Assembly: GCA_913055605.1 (NCBI GenBank)
Contig: CAJXKJ010000031.1
Span: 1 to 34,480, forward strand
Source: an uncultured Euryhalocaulis sp.
GTDB lineage: Bacteria > Pseudomonadota > Alphaproteobacteria > Caulobacterales > Maricaulaceae
Direction of reading: 5' to 3'
DNA length: 34,480 bases
The position numbers and the translations under genes are program-made. The stretch's first letter is position 1. Each line of letters starts with the position of its first letter. Under the pieces are notes generated by a model. It ran no database searches and was not told where the DNA came from. It saw only the letters and a list, made by a program, of their open reading frames with translations. Below, one piece after another: positions 1 through 8,573 of the stretch.

Positions 1-254
1 GCGGGCACGACAAAGCCCGAACGCCAGACATTCGTCCGGGGGCCAAGGCCCTGCCGGACCGCAACGGGCCCAGCAAATGGGTCGGAGAAGAAACGCGATG
101 AGGCGCGACGCGGCACTGATGGGAGATGACGTGGGGCAGAAACCCCCGCGCAGCCTGCGTGCAGCCGCGCCATTGCTCGCCCAGACAAGTCACCCTTTAT
201 CCGCGACCGCTCCCCCCGGGGCGGCGATCGCGCGTGCGGGTGCAATGAGATACA
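1..254. other. Leader and upstream region of rne; possible 5' edge of a divergent gene
   Basis: No complete gene is visible here. The region should hold the rne promoter and a leader, but I see no convincing -35/-10 pair. On the minus strand an ATG at 31-29 opens a frame that runs off the window edge. An upstream in-frame TTG gives the same frame. This could be the start of a divergent gene, but about ten codons are too few to identify it, and the Shine-Dalgarno is weak. Confidence 0.3.
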
Positions 255-2687
255 ATGGCAAAGAAAATGCTTATCGATGCGACCCATGCGGAAGAAACCC
301 GCGTGGTGGTCGTGGACGGCAACAAGGTCGAAGAGTTCGACTTTGAGTCGGAGAACAAACGCCAGCTTGCTGGCAACATCTACCTTGCAAAAGTAACCCG
401 GGTCGAACCGTCGCTTCAGGCGGCGTTCGTAGACTATGGCGGCAACCGCCATGGCTTCCTGGCCTTTTCGGAGATTCATCCCGACTACTACCAGATCCCC
501 TTCGAGGACCGGCAGAAGCTGATCCAGGAAGAGGAGAAGGAAGCCGAGGCGGTCGAGGACGAGGACGAGGAAGACGCCGAATCCGCCGAGGGCGAGGCCG
601 AATCGGGCGCCGAAGCCGGCGCTGAGGAGGCCGAGGCCGAAGAGGAAGCCGCCGAGATCGCCGAGCAGGCGGCCAAGCGCCGCCGCCGGGCGCTGCGTTC
701 CTACAAGATCCAGGAAGTCATCAAGCGCCGTCAGGTGCTGCTGGTGCAGGTCGTCAAGGAAGAGCGCGGCAACAAGGGCGCGGCGCTGACCACCTATCTG
801 TCGCTGGCCGGCCGCTATTGCGTGCTGATGCCGAACACCAGCCGGGGCGGCGGCATCTCCCGCAAGATTTCCGACAACGCCGACCGCAAGCGGCTGAAGG
901 AAGTCGTGGAGAGCCTGAACCTGGCCGAGGGGATGGGCGTCATCATCCGCACCGCCGGCTTCTCCCGCACCAAGGCGGAGATCAAGCGCGACTACGAATA
1001 TCTGCTGCGCCTGTGGGAGCGGATCCGGGAAGAGACGCTGAAATCGGCGGCCCCTGCCCTGATCTATGAGGAAGGCAACCTCATCAAGCGCGCGATCCGC
1101 GACCTGTACGACAAGGATTTCGAATCCATCCTGGTCGAGGGCGACGAGGCCTATCGCCAGGCCAAGGACTTCATGCGTGTGCTGATCCCGAGCCACGCCA
1201 AGAAGGTCCAGCCCTACAAGGACCGCATCCCGCTGTTCATGCGCCAGCAGGTCGAGACCCAGATCGACCAGATCTATCAGCCGGTCGTCCAGCTGAAATC
1301 CGGCGGCTATCTGGTGATCAACCAGACCGAGGCGCTGGTGGCGATCGACGTGAACTCCGGCCGCTCCACCCGCGAACGGAATATCGAGGCGACCGCGCTG
1401 AAGACCAATCTGGAGGCCGCCGACGAGGCGTGCCGCCAGATGCGCCTGCGCGACCTCGCCGGCCTGATCGTGATCGACTTCATCGATATGGAGGAGAACA
1501 AGAACAACCGCGCGGTCGAAAAGCGGATGCGCGATGCGCTGAAGGCCGACCGCTCGCGAATCCAGATCGGCAAGATCAGCCAGTTCGGCCTGCTCGAAAT
1601 GTCGCGCCAGCGCCGCCGGGCGAGCGTGTTCGAAGGGTCCACCGAAGTCTGCCCGCATTGCGCCGGCACCGGCTTTGTCCGGTCCAGCCGCTCCGCCGCG
1701 CTGCACGTCCTGCGCGCGCTGGAGGAAGAGGCCCTGAAGAAGCGCTCGGCCCTGGTCCGGGTGAAGACGCCGGGCGAAGTGGCGCTGTATTTGCTGAACG
1801 AAAAGCGCGGGGAGCTGCAGCTGTTCGAAAGCCAGTTCGGCATGTGCGCGCATATCGAGGTCGACCCCTCGCTGACCCCGCCGGACTTCAAGCTGGAACG
1901 CCTGGAGGCGCTGAGCGCCAAGGACGCCGAGGCCGACGAGCCCGAGGAAGCAACCGACGCCAACGCTTCGGACTCCGGCGACTCGTCCGAGGGCTCGGGG
2001 TCCGGGGGCGGACGCCGCCGCCGGCGCCGGCGCGGACGCCGCTCGTCCGAGGATCGGGCGAATGAGGAGACCAACACGGCCTCCGAAGAGTCGAACGACG
2101 CCGAGGACGAGGCGGACGCCGACTCGGCATCCGAGGCGGGCGCGGACTCGGGCGACGACACCGACAGCGACGGTCAGCCGAAGCGCAAGCGCCGACGCCG
2201 GGGACGGCGCGGCGGGCGTGGGCGCCGCCGGCGCGAGGGCGATGCCGACGCGAGCTCCGACAGCAATTCCGACGGGGACTCCGAGGACGACTCCGACGAC
2301 AGCCAGGCCGAAGGCATGGAAGTCGTGGAGCCGCAGCAGGACGAAGCCCTGACCGCGACCGACACCTCCAAGCCGGAGGCCGAAGCGGAAGCCGACGACG
2401 CCGAAAGCGAGCCGGAAGCCGAGGCCCCCGAAGCCGAGGCGGAAGAAAGCCGGGAAGACCCGGACGCCGGCGACCGCGAGGAAGCCGAGGCGGAGGCCGA
2501 AGAGGCCGCGGCCGAGGACGCTGCGGAAGAGGTGGAAGAGGCGGACGCCGAACCGGAACCGGCGGCCGAGGCGGAGGTCATCGACTTCCCCGAAACCGCC
2601 ACCGCGGCGCCGGAGCCCGCCCCGGCGGAAGACAAGCCGAAACAGCCCGCCAAGCGCGGCTGGTGGCAGAAGCGCGGGGCCGACTAG
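255..2687 (+). CDS. rne: Ribonuclease E (RNase E/G family endoribonuclease)
   Basis: Single-strand-specific endoribonuclease that starts mRNA decay, processes rRNA and tRNA precursors, and scaffolds the degradosome. The start MAKKMLIDATH is typical of the family. The S1 region (about residues 35-180) is interrupted by a very acidic stretch at about 95-145 that ends in an arginine cluster. The metal-binding aspartates are D365 (AIDVNSG) and D408 (IVIDFIDME). The zinc-link CPHC is at 466-469. All three sit 62 residues later than in E. coli (303, 346, 404), so the extra length precedes the DNase-I-like domain. After about residue 560 the protein is low complexity, with alternating Glu/Asp/Ala runs and two Arg-rich patches. 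It ends in KRGWWQKRGAD. In Caulobacter a C-terminal GWW motif of RNase E docks PNPase, and the same role is inferred here. Full length; identification is secure. Confidence 0.96.
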   Translation: MAKKMLIDATHAEETRVVVVDGNKVEEFDFESENKRQLAGNIYLAKVTRVEPSLQAAFVDYGGNRHGFLAFSEIHPDYYQIPFEDRQKLIQEEEKEAEAVEDEDEEDAESAEGEAESGAEAGAEEAEAEEEAAEIAEQAAKRRRRALRSYKIQEVIKRRQVLLVQVVKEERGNKGAALTTYLSLAGRYCVLMPNTSRGGGISRKISDNADRKRLKEVVESLNLAEGMGVIIRTAGFSRTKAEIKRDYEYLLRLWERIREETLKSAAPALIYEEGNLIKRAIRDLYDKDFESILVEGDEAYRQAKDFMRVLIPSHAKKVQPYKDRIPLFMRQQVETQIDQIYQPVVQLKSGGYLVINQTEALVAIDVNSGRSTRERNIEATALKTNLEAADEACRQMRLRDLAGLIVIDFIDMEENKNNRAVEKRMRDALKADRSRIQIGKISQFGLLEMSRQRRRASVFEGSTEVCPHCAGTGFVRSSRSAALHVLRALEEEALKKRSALVRVKTPGEVALYLLNEKRGELQLFESQFGMCAHIEVDPSLTPPDFKLERLEALSAKDAEADEPEEATDANASDSGDSSEGSGSGGGRRRRRRRGRRSSEDRANEETNTASEESNDAEDEADADSASEAGADSGDDTDSDGQPKRKRRRRGRRGGRGRRRREGDADASSDSNSDGDSEDDSDDSQAEGMEVVEPQQDEALTATDTSKPEAEAEADDAESEPEAEAPEAEAEESREDPDAGDREEAEAEAEEAAAEDAAEEVEEADAEPEPAAEAEVIDFPETATAAPEPAPAEDKPKQPAKRGWWQKRGAD

Positions 2688-2728
2688 GCCCCGCCATTCT
2701 CCCCTAGGGGTCTGTCAGGAGCTGGGGC
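2688..2728. terminator. Possible hairpin between convergent rne and degP
   Basis: The 60-bp gap between the convergent rne and degP stops contains a perfect palindrome, CCCCTAGGGG (2701-2710). It is enclosed by GCCCC (2688-2692) and GGGGC (2724-2728). This could fold as a nested hairpin on either strand. There is no T-run, so intrinsic termination is not demonstrated. Confidence 0.25.
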
Positions 2729-2747
2729 TCAGTCAGTTCTGGCCCAC

Positions 2748-4166
2748 TTAGTTCTGGGCGAGGGAGCGGACGAGCAGCGATCCGCGGCGATTGATCACGA
2801 TCTGGATCTGCGCCGCGGATTCGGCCTGCGCGGCCTCCACGCGGCGCTCGGCCTCGGCCAGATTGGAAATCGGCTCCCAGGCGATTTCCTCGATCACGTC
2901 GCCCTCGCGCACCTTGCCGGCCGCGTCGCTGTTCTCGTCGACCGCGACCACCACCACGCCGCGCACGTCCGGCGCCAGGCGCAGGCGTCCGCGGTCGGCA
3001 TTGGTCAGAGGGGCCAGCGTCATGCCCAGAAGCTCCGCCGTCTGCGGTCCGGAATCGCGGTCCCGCTGGCGGGGCGCGGGCGCCGGGGTATCGGATTCCA
3101 GCTCCTGAACCGTGACGCGCGTACGCTCGCGGTCGCCATCCCGCAGATATTCCACCTGAACCGTCTCGCCCACCGTGGTCTGGGCGACGACGCGCGACAG
3201 TTCGCGGGAGTCCGCGATCTCCACGCCGTTGAAGGACAGGATGACGTCGTCTTCCTGCAGACCGGCTTCGTCCGCCGGGCCGTCCTCTGTCACCGTGGTG
3301 ACGATGGCGCCCGCCGCCTCGTCCAGGTCGAACTCCTCAGCCACCGCCCGGGTGACGTCCAGCGTGGCCACGCCCAGCCAGCCGCGGCGGGTGACCCCGT
3401 ATTCCAGAAGCTGCGCCACAACCGGCGCGGCGATATTGGACGGGACGGAAAAGCTGATGCCGACATTGGCGCCGGTCGGCGACAGGATGGCGGTGTTCAC
3501 CCCGATCACCCGGCCGTCCATGTCGAACAGCGGCCCGCCGGAATTGCCCCGGTTGATCGCCGCGTCGGTCTGGATGAAGTCGTCGTAGAGGCCGGCCTGG
3601 ATGTCGCGATTGCGGGCCGAGATGATGCCGGCGGTCAGCGTGCCGCCCAGGCCGAACGGGTTGCCGATGGCGACGACCCAGTCGCCGACCTCGGCCGCGT
3701 CGGAATCGCCGAACTCGACCGCCGGCAGCGGATCGTCGGACACCACGCGCAGCACGGCCAGGTCCGTGGCCGGGTCGGTGCCCACGATTTCCGCCTCCAG
3801 GCTGGAGCCGTCGACGAAATTGACCACGACCTCATCCGCGCCCTCGATGACATGGTTGTTCGTGACGACCACGCCCTCGGCGTCGATGACGAAGCCAGAG
3901 CCCAGCGAGTTGGCCACGCGGTCGCCGCCCGGCCCGCCGAAGAAATCGTTGAACCGCTCCAGCGGCGAATCCGGCGGGAATTCCGGCAGGCCGTTGCTGT
4001 AGGTCACGGTCTGCTGGGTGGAGATGTTCACCACCGCAGGCGCGAGCTGTTTGGCGAGCTCGGAGAAGCTTTCGGGGCCCCCGCGCTGGGCCATCGCCGG
4101 CGCGGCGGCCACACACAGGGCGGCCACACACAGGACGGGGGCGGAGAGAACGGCGAGTCTGGGCAA
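2748..4166 (-). CDS. degP: Periplasmic Do/DegP-family serine endoprotease
   Basis: HtrA-family protease/chaperone that degrades misfolded envelope proteins. With the TTG start at 4166 the protein has 472 residues. It begins with a compact signal peptide ending ...AAPAMA before QRGG (cleavage after about residue 26). The catalytic triad is visible as H105 (TNNHVIEG), D135 (PATDLAVL) and S209 (RGNSGGPL). Two PDZ domains follow, at about 270-365 and 385-470. A longer in-frame TTG start at 4229 would put an unhydrophobic leader before the signal sequence and overlap the preceding gene, so I prefer 4166. Its Shine-Dalgarno is weak, however. It lies last in a run hflK-hflC-DUF2065-degP on the same strand, 52 bp after the DUF2065 stop, so it is probably cotranscribed. 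Which Deg paralogue (DegP, DegQ or MucD) cannot be decided from the sequence. Confidence 0.92.
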   Translation of the reverse strand: MPRLAVLSAPVLCVAALCVAAAPAMAQRGGPESFSELAKQLAPAVVNISTQQTVTYSNGLPEFPPDSPLERFNDFFGGPGGDRVANSLGSGFVIDAEGVVVTNNHVIEGADEVVVNFVDGSSLEAEIVGTDPATDLAVLRVVSDDPLPAVEFGDSDAAEVGDWVVAIGNPFGLGGTLTAGIISARNRDIQAGLYDDFIQTDAAINRGNSGGPLFDMDGRVIGVNTAILSPTGANVGISFSVPSNIAAPVVAQLLEYGVTRRGWLGVATLDVTRAVAEEFDLDEAAGAIVTTVTEDGPADEAGLQEDDVILSFNGVEIADSRELSRVVAQTTVGETVQVEYLRDGDRERTRVTVQELESDTPAPAPRQRDRDSGPQTAELLGMTLAPLTNADRGRLRLAPDVRGVVVVAVDENSDAAGKVREGDVIEEIAWEPISNLAEAERRVEAAQAESAAQIQIVINRRGSLLVRSLAQN

Positions 4167-4218
4167 TTCAGGCGCTCTCGAACGGCAAATCAGTATGCAA
4201 TCATGCAATTTCAAAGGT

Positions 4219-4422
4219 TCAGCCCGCAAGGCGCCGCGCCAGCCAGATCAGCAGCGCGCCCGCCGCCAGAGCCACAACACCCGCCCCGCGCAGGCGTTCC
4301 GGCCCCTGTTCGGAGGCCTCGCGCGCGAACCGGGCCATCGCGGCGGGGAACAGGGCGTAGGCCACCCCCTCCAGCGCCACGGCTACGCCGAGGCCGAACA
4401 GAATCAGCGCGCCGGGACCTAT
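4219..4422 (-). CDS. DUF2065 family small inner-membrane protein (start uncertain)
   Basis: An open frame between hflC and degP encodes about 62-67 residues with two hydrophobic segments. The first contains LILFGLGVAVALEGVAYALF. The second contains VVALAAGALLIWLARRL just before the stop at 4221-4219. A short charged link with PERLRG lies between them. This pattern (an N-terminal helix with an E-G near its end, PERLR, then a second helix) and the place after hflC match the DUF2065 family, whose function is not established. No ATG, GTG or TTG gives the whole first helix. An ATA at 4422-4420, seven bases after a GGGGGAG, has the best-placed Shine-Dalgarno. CTG at 4407 is another option, and GTG at 4380 would delete most of helix 1. 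It overlaps the hflC stop, so translation is likely coupled. Confidence 0.72.
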   Translation of the reverse strand: MGPGALILFGLGVAVALEGVAYALFPAAMARFAREASEQGPERLRGAGVVALAAGALLIWLARRLAG

Positions 4423-5315
4423 TGTCCGGCTCCCCCGCCCTGGCTGGAGAAGTAGCGGAAGAAGTCGGAATCCGGCGACAGCACGATGGTCGTGCCCTCG
4501 TCGATCGCCGTCTCATAGGCCTGCATGGACCGATAGAAGGCGAAGAACTCCGGATTGCGGGTATAGGCGTTGGCGTAGATCTGGGTCCGCCGGGCGTCGC
4601 CCTCACCGCGCACGGTCTCCGATTCCTCCCGCGCCTGGGCCAACAGGACGGTGACGTCCCGGTCAGCAGACGCGCGGATACGGCGCGCCTCTTCCTCGCC
4701 ATTGGCGCGGATTTCGGCGGCGCGCTGCTGCCGCTCGGTCTCCATCCGGGTGTAGACGCGTTCGGCGTTCTGTTCCGGCAGGTCAGCCTGGCGGATGCGG
4801 ACGTCGACGATCTCCACGCCCAGCCGGTCGTCATTGGCCTGGGCGTTCACTTCGTTCCGCACCGCCTGCATCAGCGCGGCGCGCTGGCCGGAGATGATGT
4901 CACCGGATTCCTGGGCGCCGAGGATCCGGCGCAGGCTGGCTTCCATATAGTCCTGCATCTGGCTGCGCGCGCCATCGACGCTTTGCACGGCCTGATAGAA
5001 GAGCAGCGGATCGGTGATGCGGTAGCGGGCGAAGGCGTCCACGACCAGGCGCTCCTGGTCCGCGGCGATCACTTCCTGTTCCGGGAAATCCAGCTCCAGC
5101 AGCTTGCGGGAGAAGATCAGCGCCCGGTCCCAGGGCATCTTCACCTTCAGGCCGGGGTCTTCCTCGCTGCTGCTCCAGGCGTTTTCGACCCGGATGGGCT
5201 CGCCGAAGCGCAGGACCAGAGACTGGCTGTACTGGTTCACGACGAACAGCATGGTGGAGGCCAGAATCGCGGCCACCAGCACCACGCCGATGAGAACGAA
5301 CAGAGGAATCCGCAT
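4419..5315 (-). CDS. hflC: HflC, SPFH-domain modulator of FtsH protease
   Basis: Membrane-anchored stomatin/prohibitin (SPFH) protein that forms with HflK the large periplasmic cage around the FtsH AAA+ protease. The 298 residues open with one transmembrane anchor (about 5-27, with FVLIGVVLVAAILASTMLFV). An SPFH/Band 7 domain follows (LVLRFGEPIR..., through about 200), then an Ala/Glu/Arg-rich coiled coil with REESETVRGEGDARR at about 215-240. The ending, ...DSDFFRYFSSQGG, is a usual HflC terminus. Its ATG overlaps the hflK stop by one base (TAATG). Its stop is overlapped by the DUF2065 frame. Complete, with no anomalies. Confidence 0.95.
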   Translation of the reverse strand: MRIPLFVLIGVVLVAAILASTMLFVVNQYSQSLVLRFGEPIRVENAWSSSEEDPGLKVKMPWDRALIFSRKLLELDFPEQEVIAADQERLVVDAFARYRITDPLLFYQAVQSVDGARSQMQDYMEASLRRILGAQESGDIISGQRAALMQAVRNEVNAQANDDRLGVEIVDVRIRQADLPEQNAERVYTRMETERQQRAAEIRANGEEEARRIRASADRDVTVLLAQAREESETVRGEGDARRTQIYANAYTRNPEFFAFYRSMQAYETAIDEGTTIVLSPDSDFFRYFSSQGGGAGQ

Positions 5316-6454
5316 TATTGGCCGCTCCCCTGACGGTTGCGCTGGGTCAGCTGGTCGAGCGGCAGATAGGGGATGACCCCTTCGCCAGCGTCGCTGTCCA
5401 GCATGATCTTGTCGGAGCGCGCCAGAAGCTGCTCCAGCGTCTCCAGATACATGCGCTGGCGCGTGACCTGGGGCGCCTGCTCGTATTCTTCGAGAACGGA
5501 GACGAAGCGGTTCGCCTCGCCGTTTGCGTCGGCCACGACCTGTTCGCGATAGGCCTCGGCCTCCTGCACGATGCGGGCGGCGTCGCCGCGCGCTTCCGGC
5601 ACCACGCGGTTGCGGTAGGCGGTCGCCTGGTTGATCGCGGTCTCGGCGTCCTGGGCGGCGTTCACGACGTCGCGGAACGCCTCGATCACGCGCATAGGCG
5701 GATCGGCCTTCTGCAGCTGGACCTGACGGATCTGGATGCCGGCGCCGTATTCGTCGAGCGTCGTCTGGATCAGGTCGCGGGCGTCCTGCTCCACGATCTG
5801 GCGGCCGCGGGTGATGATCGGCTCCAGCTGGTTGTTGCCGACGACCTCGCGCATCGCGCTTTCGGCCACGGCCTTCACCGTGTCTTCCGGATTCTCGACA
5901 TTGAACAGGAAGTTCTTGGCGTCGCTGATGACCCAGAACACCGAGAAATCGATGTCCACGATATTCTCGTCCTGCGTCAGCATCAGGCTTTCGGGCTGGA
6001 CCTCGCGGGAGCCGCCACCGCGGACGGTCTCGAAACCGATGTCCACGCGCTGGACCCGGGTGACCTCCGGCGTGAAGGACCGCTCCACCGGCCAGGGCAG
6101 GTGATAGCGCAGGCCCGGCGGGGTCGTGCGGTCATACTGGCCGAAGCGCAGTACGACGCCCTCTTCCTGGGCCTCCACGAAATAGATGCCGGTCAGCGCC
6201 CAGCCCAGTAGGACGACGACCGCGAAGACCGCCGCGGCCAGGCCGCTGACGCCCTTGCCGCCGCCGCCGCCGCGGAACCGGTCCCGCACATTGCGCAGCG
6301 CCTGATCGATGTCCGTCGTGCCGGAGCCGCGCGGACGACGCGGCCCGCCGGGCGGCGGAGTGCCCCAGGGGTTCTTGCGGCCGCCGCCGCCGTTTCCGCC
6401 ATTGGAGCCCCCGCCCCAGGGGCCGCCATTATTCGCATTGTCGTTCCAGGGCAT
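5315..6454 (-). CDS. hflK: HflK, SPFH-domain modulator of FtsH protease
   Basis: Partner of HflC in the HflKC-FtsH membrane complex. The 379-residue protein has the typical cytoplasmic N-terminal tail, rich in Gly, Asn and Pro (MPWNDNANNGGPWGGG...). One transmembrane helix lies at about 75-96. The SPFH/Band 7 domain follows, with EEGVVLRFGQYDRT and PPGLRYHLPWP. A coiled-coil region rich in Ala, Glu and Arg (about 270-325) precedes a Gln-rich end. It is first in the operon hflK-hflC-DUF2065-degP, which groups two proteolytic quality-control activities of the inner membrane and periplasm. A 204-bp gap separates it from the divergent small membrane-protein gene and must hold its promoter, which I could not resolve. 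Confidence 0.95.
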   Translation of the reverse strand: MPWNDNANNGGPWGGGSNGGNGGGGRKNPWGTPPPGGPRRPRGSGTTDIDQALRNVRDRFRGGGGGKGVSGLAAAVFAVVVLLGWALTGIYFVEAQEEGVVLRFGQYDRTTPPGLRYHLPWPVERSFTPEVTRVQRVDIGFETVRGGGSREVQPESLMLTQDENIVDIDFSVFWVISDAKNFLFNVENPEDTVKAVAESAMREVVGNNQLEPIITRGRQIVEQDARDLIQTTLDEYGAGIQIRQVQLQKADPPMRVIEAFRDVVNAAQDAETAINQATAYRNRVVPEARGDAARIVQEAEAYREQVVADANGEANRFVSVLEEYEQAPQVTRQRMYLETLEQLLARSDKIMLDSDAGEGVIPYLPLDQLTQRNRQGSGQ

Positions 6455-6658
6455 CGGCCGGGTGTGCGCCTTTCCTCGAAGCTCGGTTGGGCCGAGTTGT
6501 GACGGTATTGGGGTTCCGGATCAAGCGCGCCGCCCCGCACAGCGGCGTGACCGGCCCGGCCCCGCGAAAAAATCGGAGCGGAAGGGGAACCGGGGCAGGA
6601 TGGTTTCGCGTTAGAGTGGGCAAGCCATGGCAATGCTGTTCCCCCGGGAGACTTCCGC

Positions 6659-6973
6659 ATGAGAAAGCGCAAACACGACGACACGACCCTGATCCTGGCC
6701 GGGGGGCTTGCCGCCGCCCTGCTGGGCGCGAGCGCGGCGAGCTCCTTTGTCTGGTTGCGCCAGAACCCGGGCGAGACCGCGCGGGCCCATCGCCACCGGG
6801 CCACCAAATTCACCGCCTTCGCCTTCGGCGTGGCCGGCGCGCTGGGCGCGGCGGCGGCCACGGCCCTGCTGGGCCCCAAGGCGGCCGGCGAAAAGGACTG
6901 GCCGCATCTGCTGGAGCACCTGACCGACAATGTCAGCGACCTGAGCAAGCGGATCGACAAGCTGCGGCCCTGA
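6659..6973 (+). CDS. Small two-helix membrane protein of unknown function
   Basis: A 104-residue protein I do not recognise. It starts MRKRKHDD, a basic cytoplasmic N-terminus. A hydrophobic segment follows at about 10-30 (LILAGGLAAALLGASAASSF), then a basic link with HRHRATKFT. A second, Gly/Ala-rich hydrophobic segment lies at about 45-68. The polar tail, DNVSDLSKRIDKLRP, looks helical. A GGGAG lies about nine bases before the ATG. The gene stands alone, divergent from hflK and convergent with folA (7 bases between stops). Coding potential is supported by codon-position composition like the neighbours and by the spacing, but no function can be assigned. Confidence 0.7.
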   Translation: MRKRKHDDTTLILAGGLAAALLGASAASSFVWLRQNPGETARAHRHRATKFTAFAFGVAGALGAAAATALLGPKAAGEKDWPHLLEHLTDNVSDLSKRIDKLRP

Positions 6974-6980
6974 GCCGCCG

Positions 6981-7493
6981 TCAGGCCCGGTCCAGCACAC
7001 GCAGGCGCCAGGGCGGCTCTCCGTTTCCGCCGCCCGGCTCCGACGTGGTTTCGGTCCAGTGCGATTCATCGAACGGCGGGAAGACGACGTCTCCCGCCGC
7101 TTCCATGTCGACCTCGGTCAGATACATGCGGTCGGCATGCGGCATGGCCAGGTCGAACAGCGCGACCCCGCCGATCACCGTCATTTCGTCCGCACCGATC
7201 TGTTCGGCCAGTTCGCGCCCGCGCGCCAGCATCGGGGCGAAATCGTTGAAGACCTCCGCCCCGCCGGCGGCGAAGTCCGGATCGCGGGTCAGCACCAGGC
7301 AGGGGCGGCCCGGCAGCGGCTTTTTATAGAGCCCGTCCCAGGTCTTGCGCCCCATCAGGCACGGCTTGCCCATGGTCAGCCGCTTGAACAGCGCCATTTC
7401 GGACGGGATATGCCAGGGCATCGCGCCCTGATTGCCGATCACGCCGTTACGGGCGCGCGCGACCACGAAAGCGAGTTTCGGTCCGGCGCTCAT
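6981..7493 (-). CDS. folA: Dihydrofolate reductase
   Basis: NADPH-dependent reduction of dihydrofolate to tetrahydrofolate, regenerating the cofactor oxidised by ThyA. It has 170 residues, the usual bacterial DHFR length. The N-terminal strand [20 protein letters not shown] carries the conserved G-x-x-PW element. The conserved M-G-R-K-TW (MGRKTWDGL) and IGG ([10 protein letters not shown]) motifs of the NADPH site are present, as is the YLTEVD strand. The ATG overlaps the thyA stop as ATGA, so the two genes are translationally coupled in the order thyA-folA. Confidence 0.96.
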   Translation of the reverse strand: MSAGPKLAFVVARARNGVIGNQGAMPWHIPSEMALFKRLTMGKPCLMGRKTWDGLYKKPLPGRPCLVLTRDPDFAAGGAEVFNDFAPMLARGRELAEQIGADEMTVIGGVALFDLAMPHADRMYLTEVDMEAAGDVVFPPFDESHWTETTSEPGGGNGEPPWRLRVLDRA

Positions 7494-8287
7494 ACCGCCA
7501 CCTTCGCCTTGATGTGCGGGTGCGGGTCGTAATTTTCCAAGGTGAAGTCCTCATACGCGAAGCCGAACAGGTCCGTGACCGCAGGATTGAGGCGCATCGC
7601 GGGCAAGGGCCGCAGCGTGCGCGACAGCTGCTCCCGCGCCTGGTCGACATGGTTCAGATACAGATGCGCGTCGCCGAACGTGTGCACGAAATCGCCCGGC
7701 TTCAGCCCCGCCGCCTGGGCCGCCATCATCGTCAGCAGGGCGTAGGAGGCGATGTTGAACGGCACGCCCAGGAAGATATCGGCGCTGCGCTGATAGAGCT
7801 GGCAGGACAGCCGGCCGTCCGCCACATGGAACTGGAACAGGCAGTGGCAGGGCGGCAGGGCCATCTCGTCCACCTCCGCCGGGTTCCAGGCGCTGACCAG
7901 CAGGCGGCGCGAATGTGGATTGGCGCGGATCTGGTCCATCACATTGGCCATCTGGTCGATCGTGCGGCCGTCCGGCGCGGCCCAGCTGCGCCACTGCTTG
8001 CCATAGACGGGGCCCAGCTCCCCCGTCTCCGGGTCCGCCCATTCGTCCCAGATGCTGACCCCCCGCTCCTGCAGCCAGCGCGCATTGGTGTCGCCGCGCA
8101 GGAACCAGAGCAGTTCATAGATGATGGACTTCACATGCAGTTTCTTGGTGGTGACCAGCGGAAAGCCGTCCGACAGGTCGAACCGCAATTGCCGCCCGAA
8201 CAGGCCCAGCGTGCCGGTGCCGGTCCGGTCGGACCGCTGTACGCCGTTGTCCAGCGCGTCGCGCAGAAGGTCGAGATACTGCCGCAT
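7490..8287 (-). CDS. thyA: Thymidylate synthase (ThyA type)
   Basis: Makes dTMP from dUMP with methylene-tetrahydrofolate as methyl donor and reductant, releasing the dihydrofolate that FolA recycles. It has 265 residues, like E. coli ThyA (264). The start [15 protein letters not shown], the folate-site [12 protein letters not shown] and the nucleophile C147 in PCHCLFQF are present. So are the dUMP-binding [17 protein letters not shown], the DAHLYLNH segment and the C-terminal KAKVAV (family: K-x-x-V-A-V/I). It is divergent from ssrA, so the roughly 90 bp upstream must carry promoters for both. Confidence 0.97.
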   Translation of the reverse strand: MRQYLDLLRDALDNGVQRSDRTGTGTLGLFGRQLRFDLSDGFPLVTTKKLHVKSIIYELLWFLRGDTNARWLQERGVSIWDEWADPETGELGPVYGKQWRSWAAPDGRTIDQMANVMDQIRANPHSRRLLVSAWNPAEVDEMALPPCHCLFQFHVADGRLSCQLYQRSADIFLGVPFNIASYALLTMMAAQAAGLKPGDFVHTFGDAHLYLNHVDQAREQLSRTLRPLPAMRLNPAVTDLFGFAYEDFTLENYDPHPHIKAKVAV

Positions 8288-8342
8288 CGAGTCGCATTGT
8301 ATAGGCGATGGTCCGGCCGGGGACGAACTGTGGCGCCGCTAC

Positions 8343-8371
8343 TTCAAATTAACCGCCCAAAGCCCTATATG
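8343..8371 (+). promoter_or_regulatory. Candidate ssrA promoter
   Basis: TTCAAA (8343-8348) and TATATG (8366-8371) are 17 bp apart. Each matches four of six positions of the sigma-70 consensus. A start a few bases downstream would place the RNA 5' end at the first hairpin of the tmRNA acceptor piece (8378-8393). This is by inspection only. Confidence 0.35.
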
Positions 8372-8458
8372 GATGCTGTCCGTTTCGGCGGACTATGGCG
8401 ATAAACGCGCACGTAATAAGCGGACTGGACGCGGGTGCGATTCCCGCCGGCTCCACCA

Positions 8459-8490
8459 AAAATCCCGGGTCAGGGTCCGGGACTTCTGAT
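8459..8490 (+). other. Excised linker between tmRNA acceptor and coding pieces
   Basis: These 32 bases separate the encoded CCA end from the 5' end of the coding piece. In two-piece tmRNAs the linker is cut out during maturation. It can fold into a hairpin of TCCCGG (8463-8468) and CCGGGA (8477-8482) with an 8-base loop. Confidence 0.75.
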
Positions 8491-8573
8491 GGGGCCGATC
8501 AGGATCGACAGACGTGTAAAGGTGTTTGCTTTCGCCCGCACGGTGCTGCGTTAAAAGCCCATACATCAGAGTT

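Noticed and set aside
2174-2653. Ser/Ala-rich open frame opposite the RNase E tail
   Set aside because: It is the complement of the repetitive Glu/Asp/Ala codons and has no start signal of its own.
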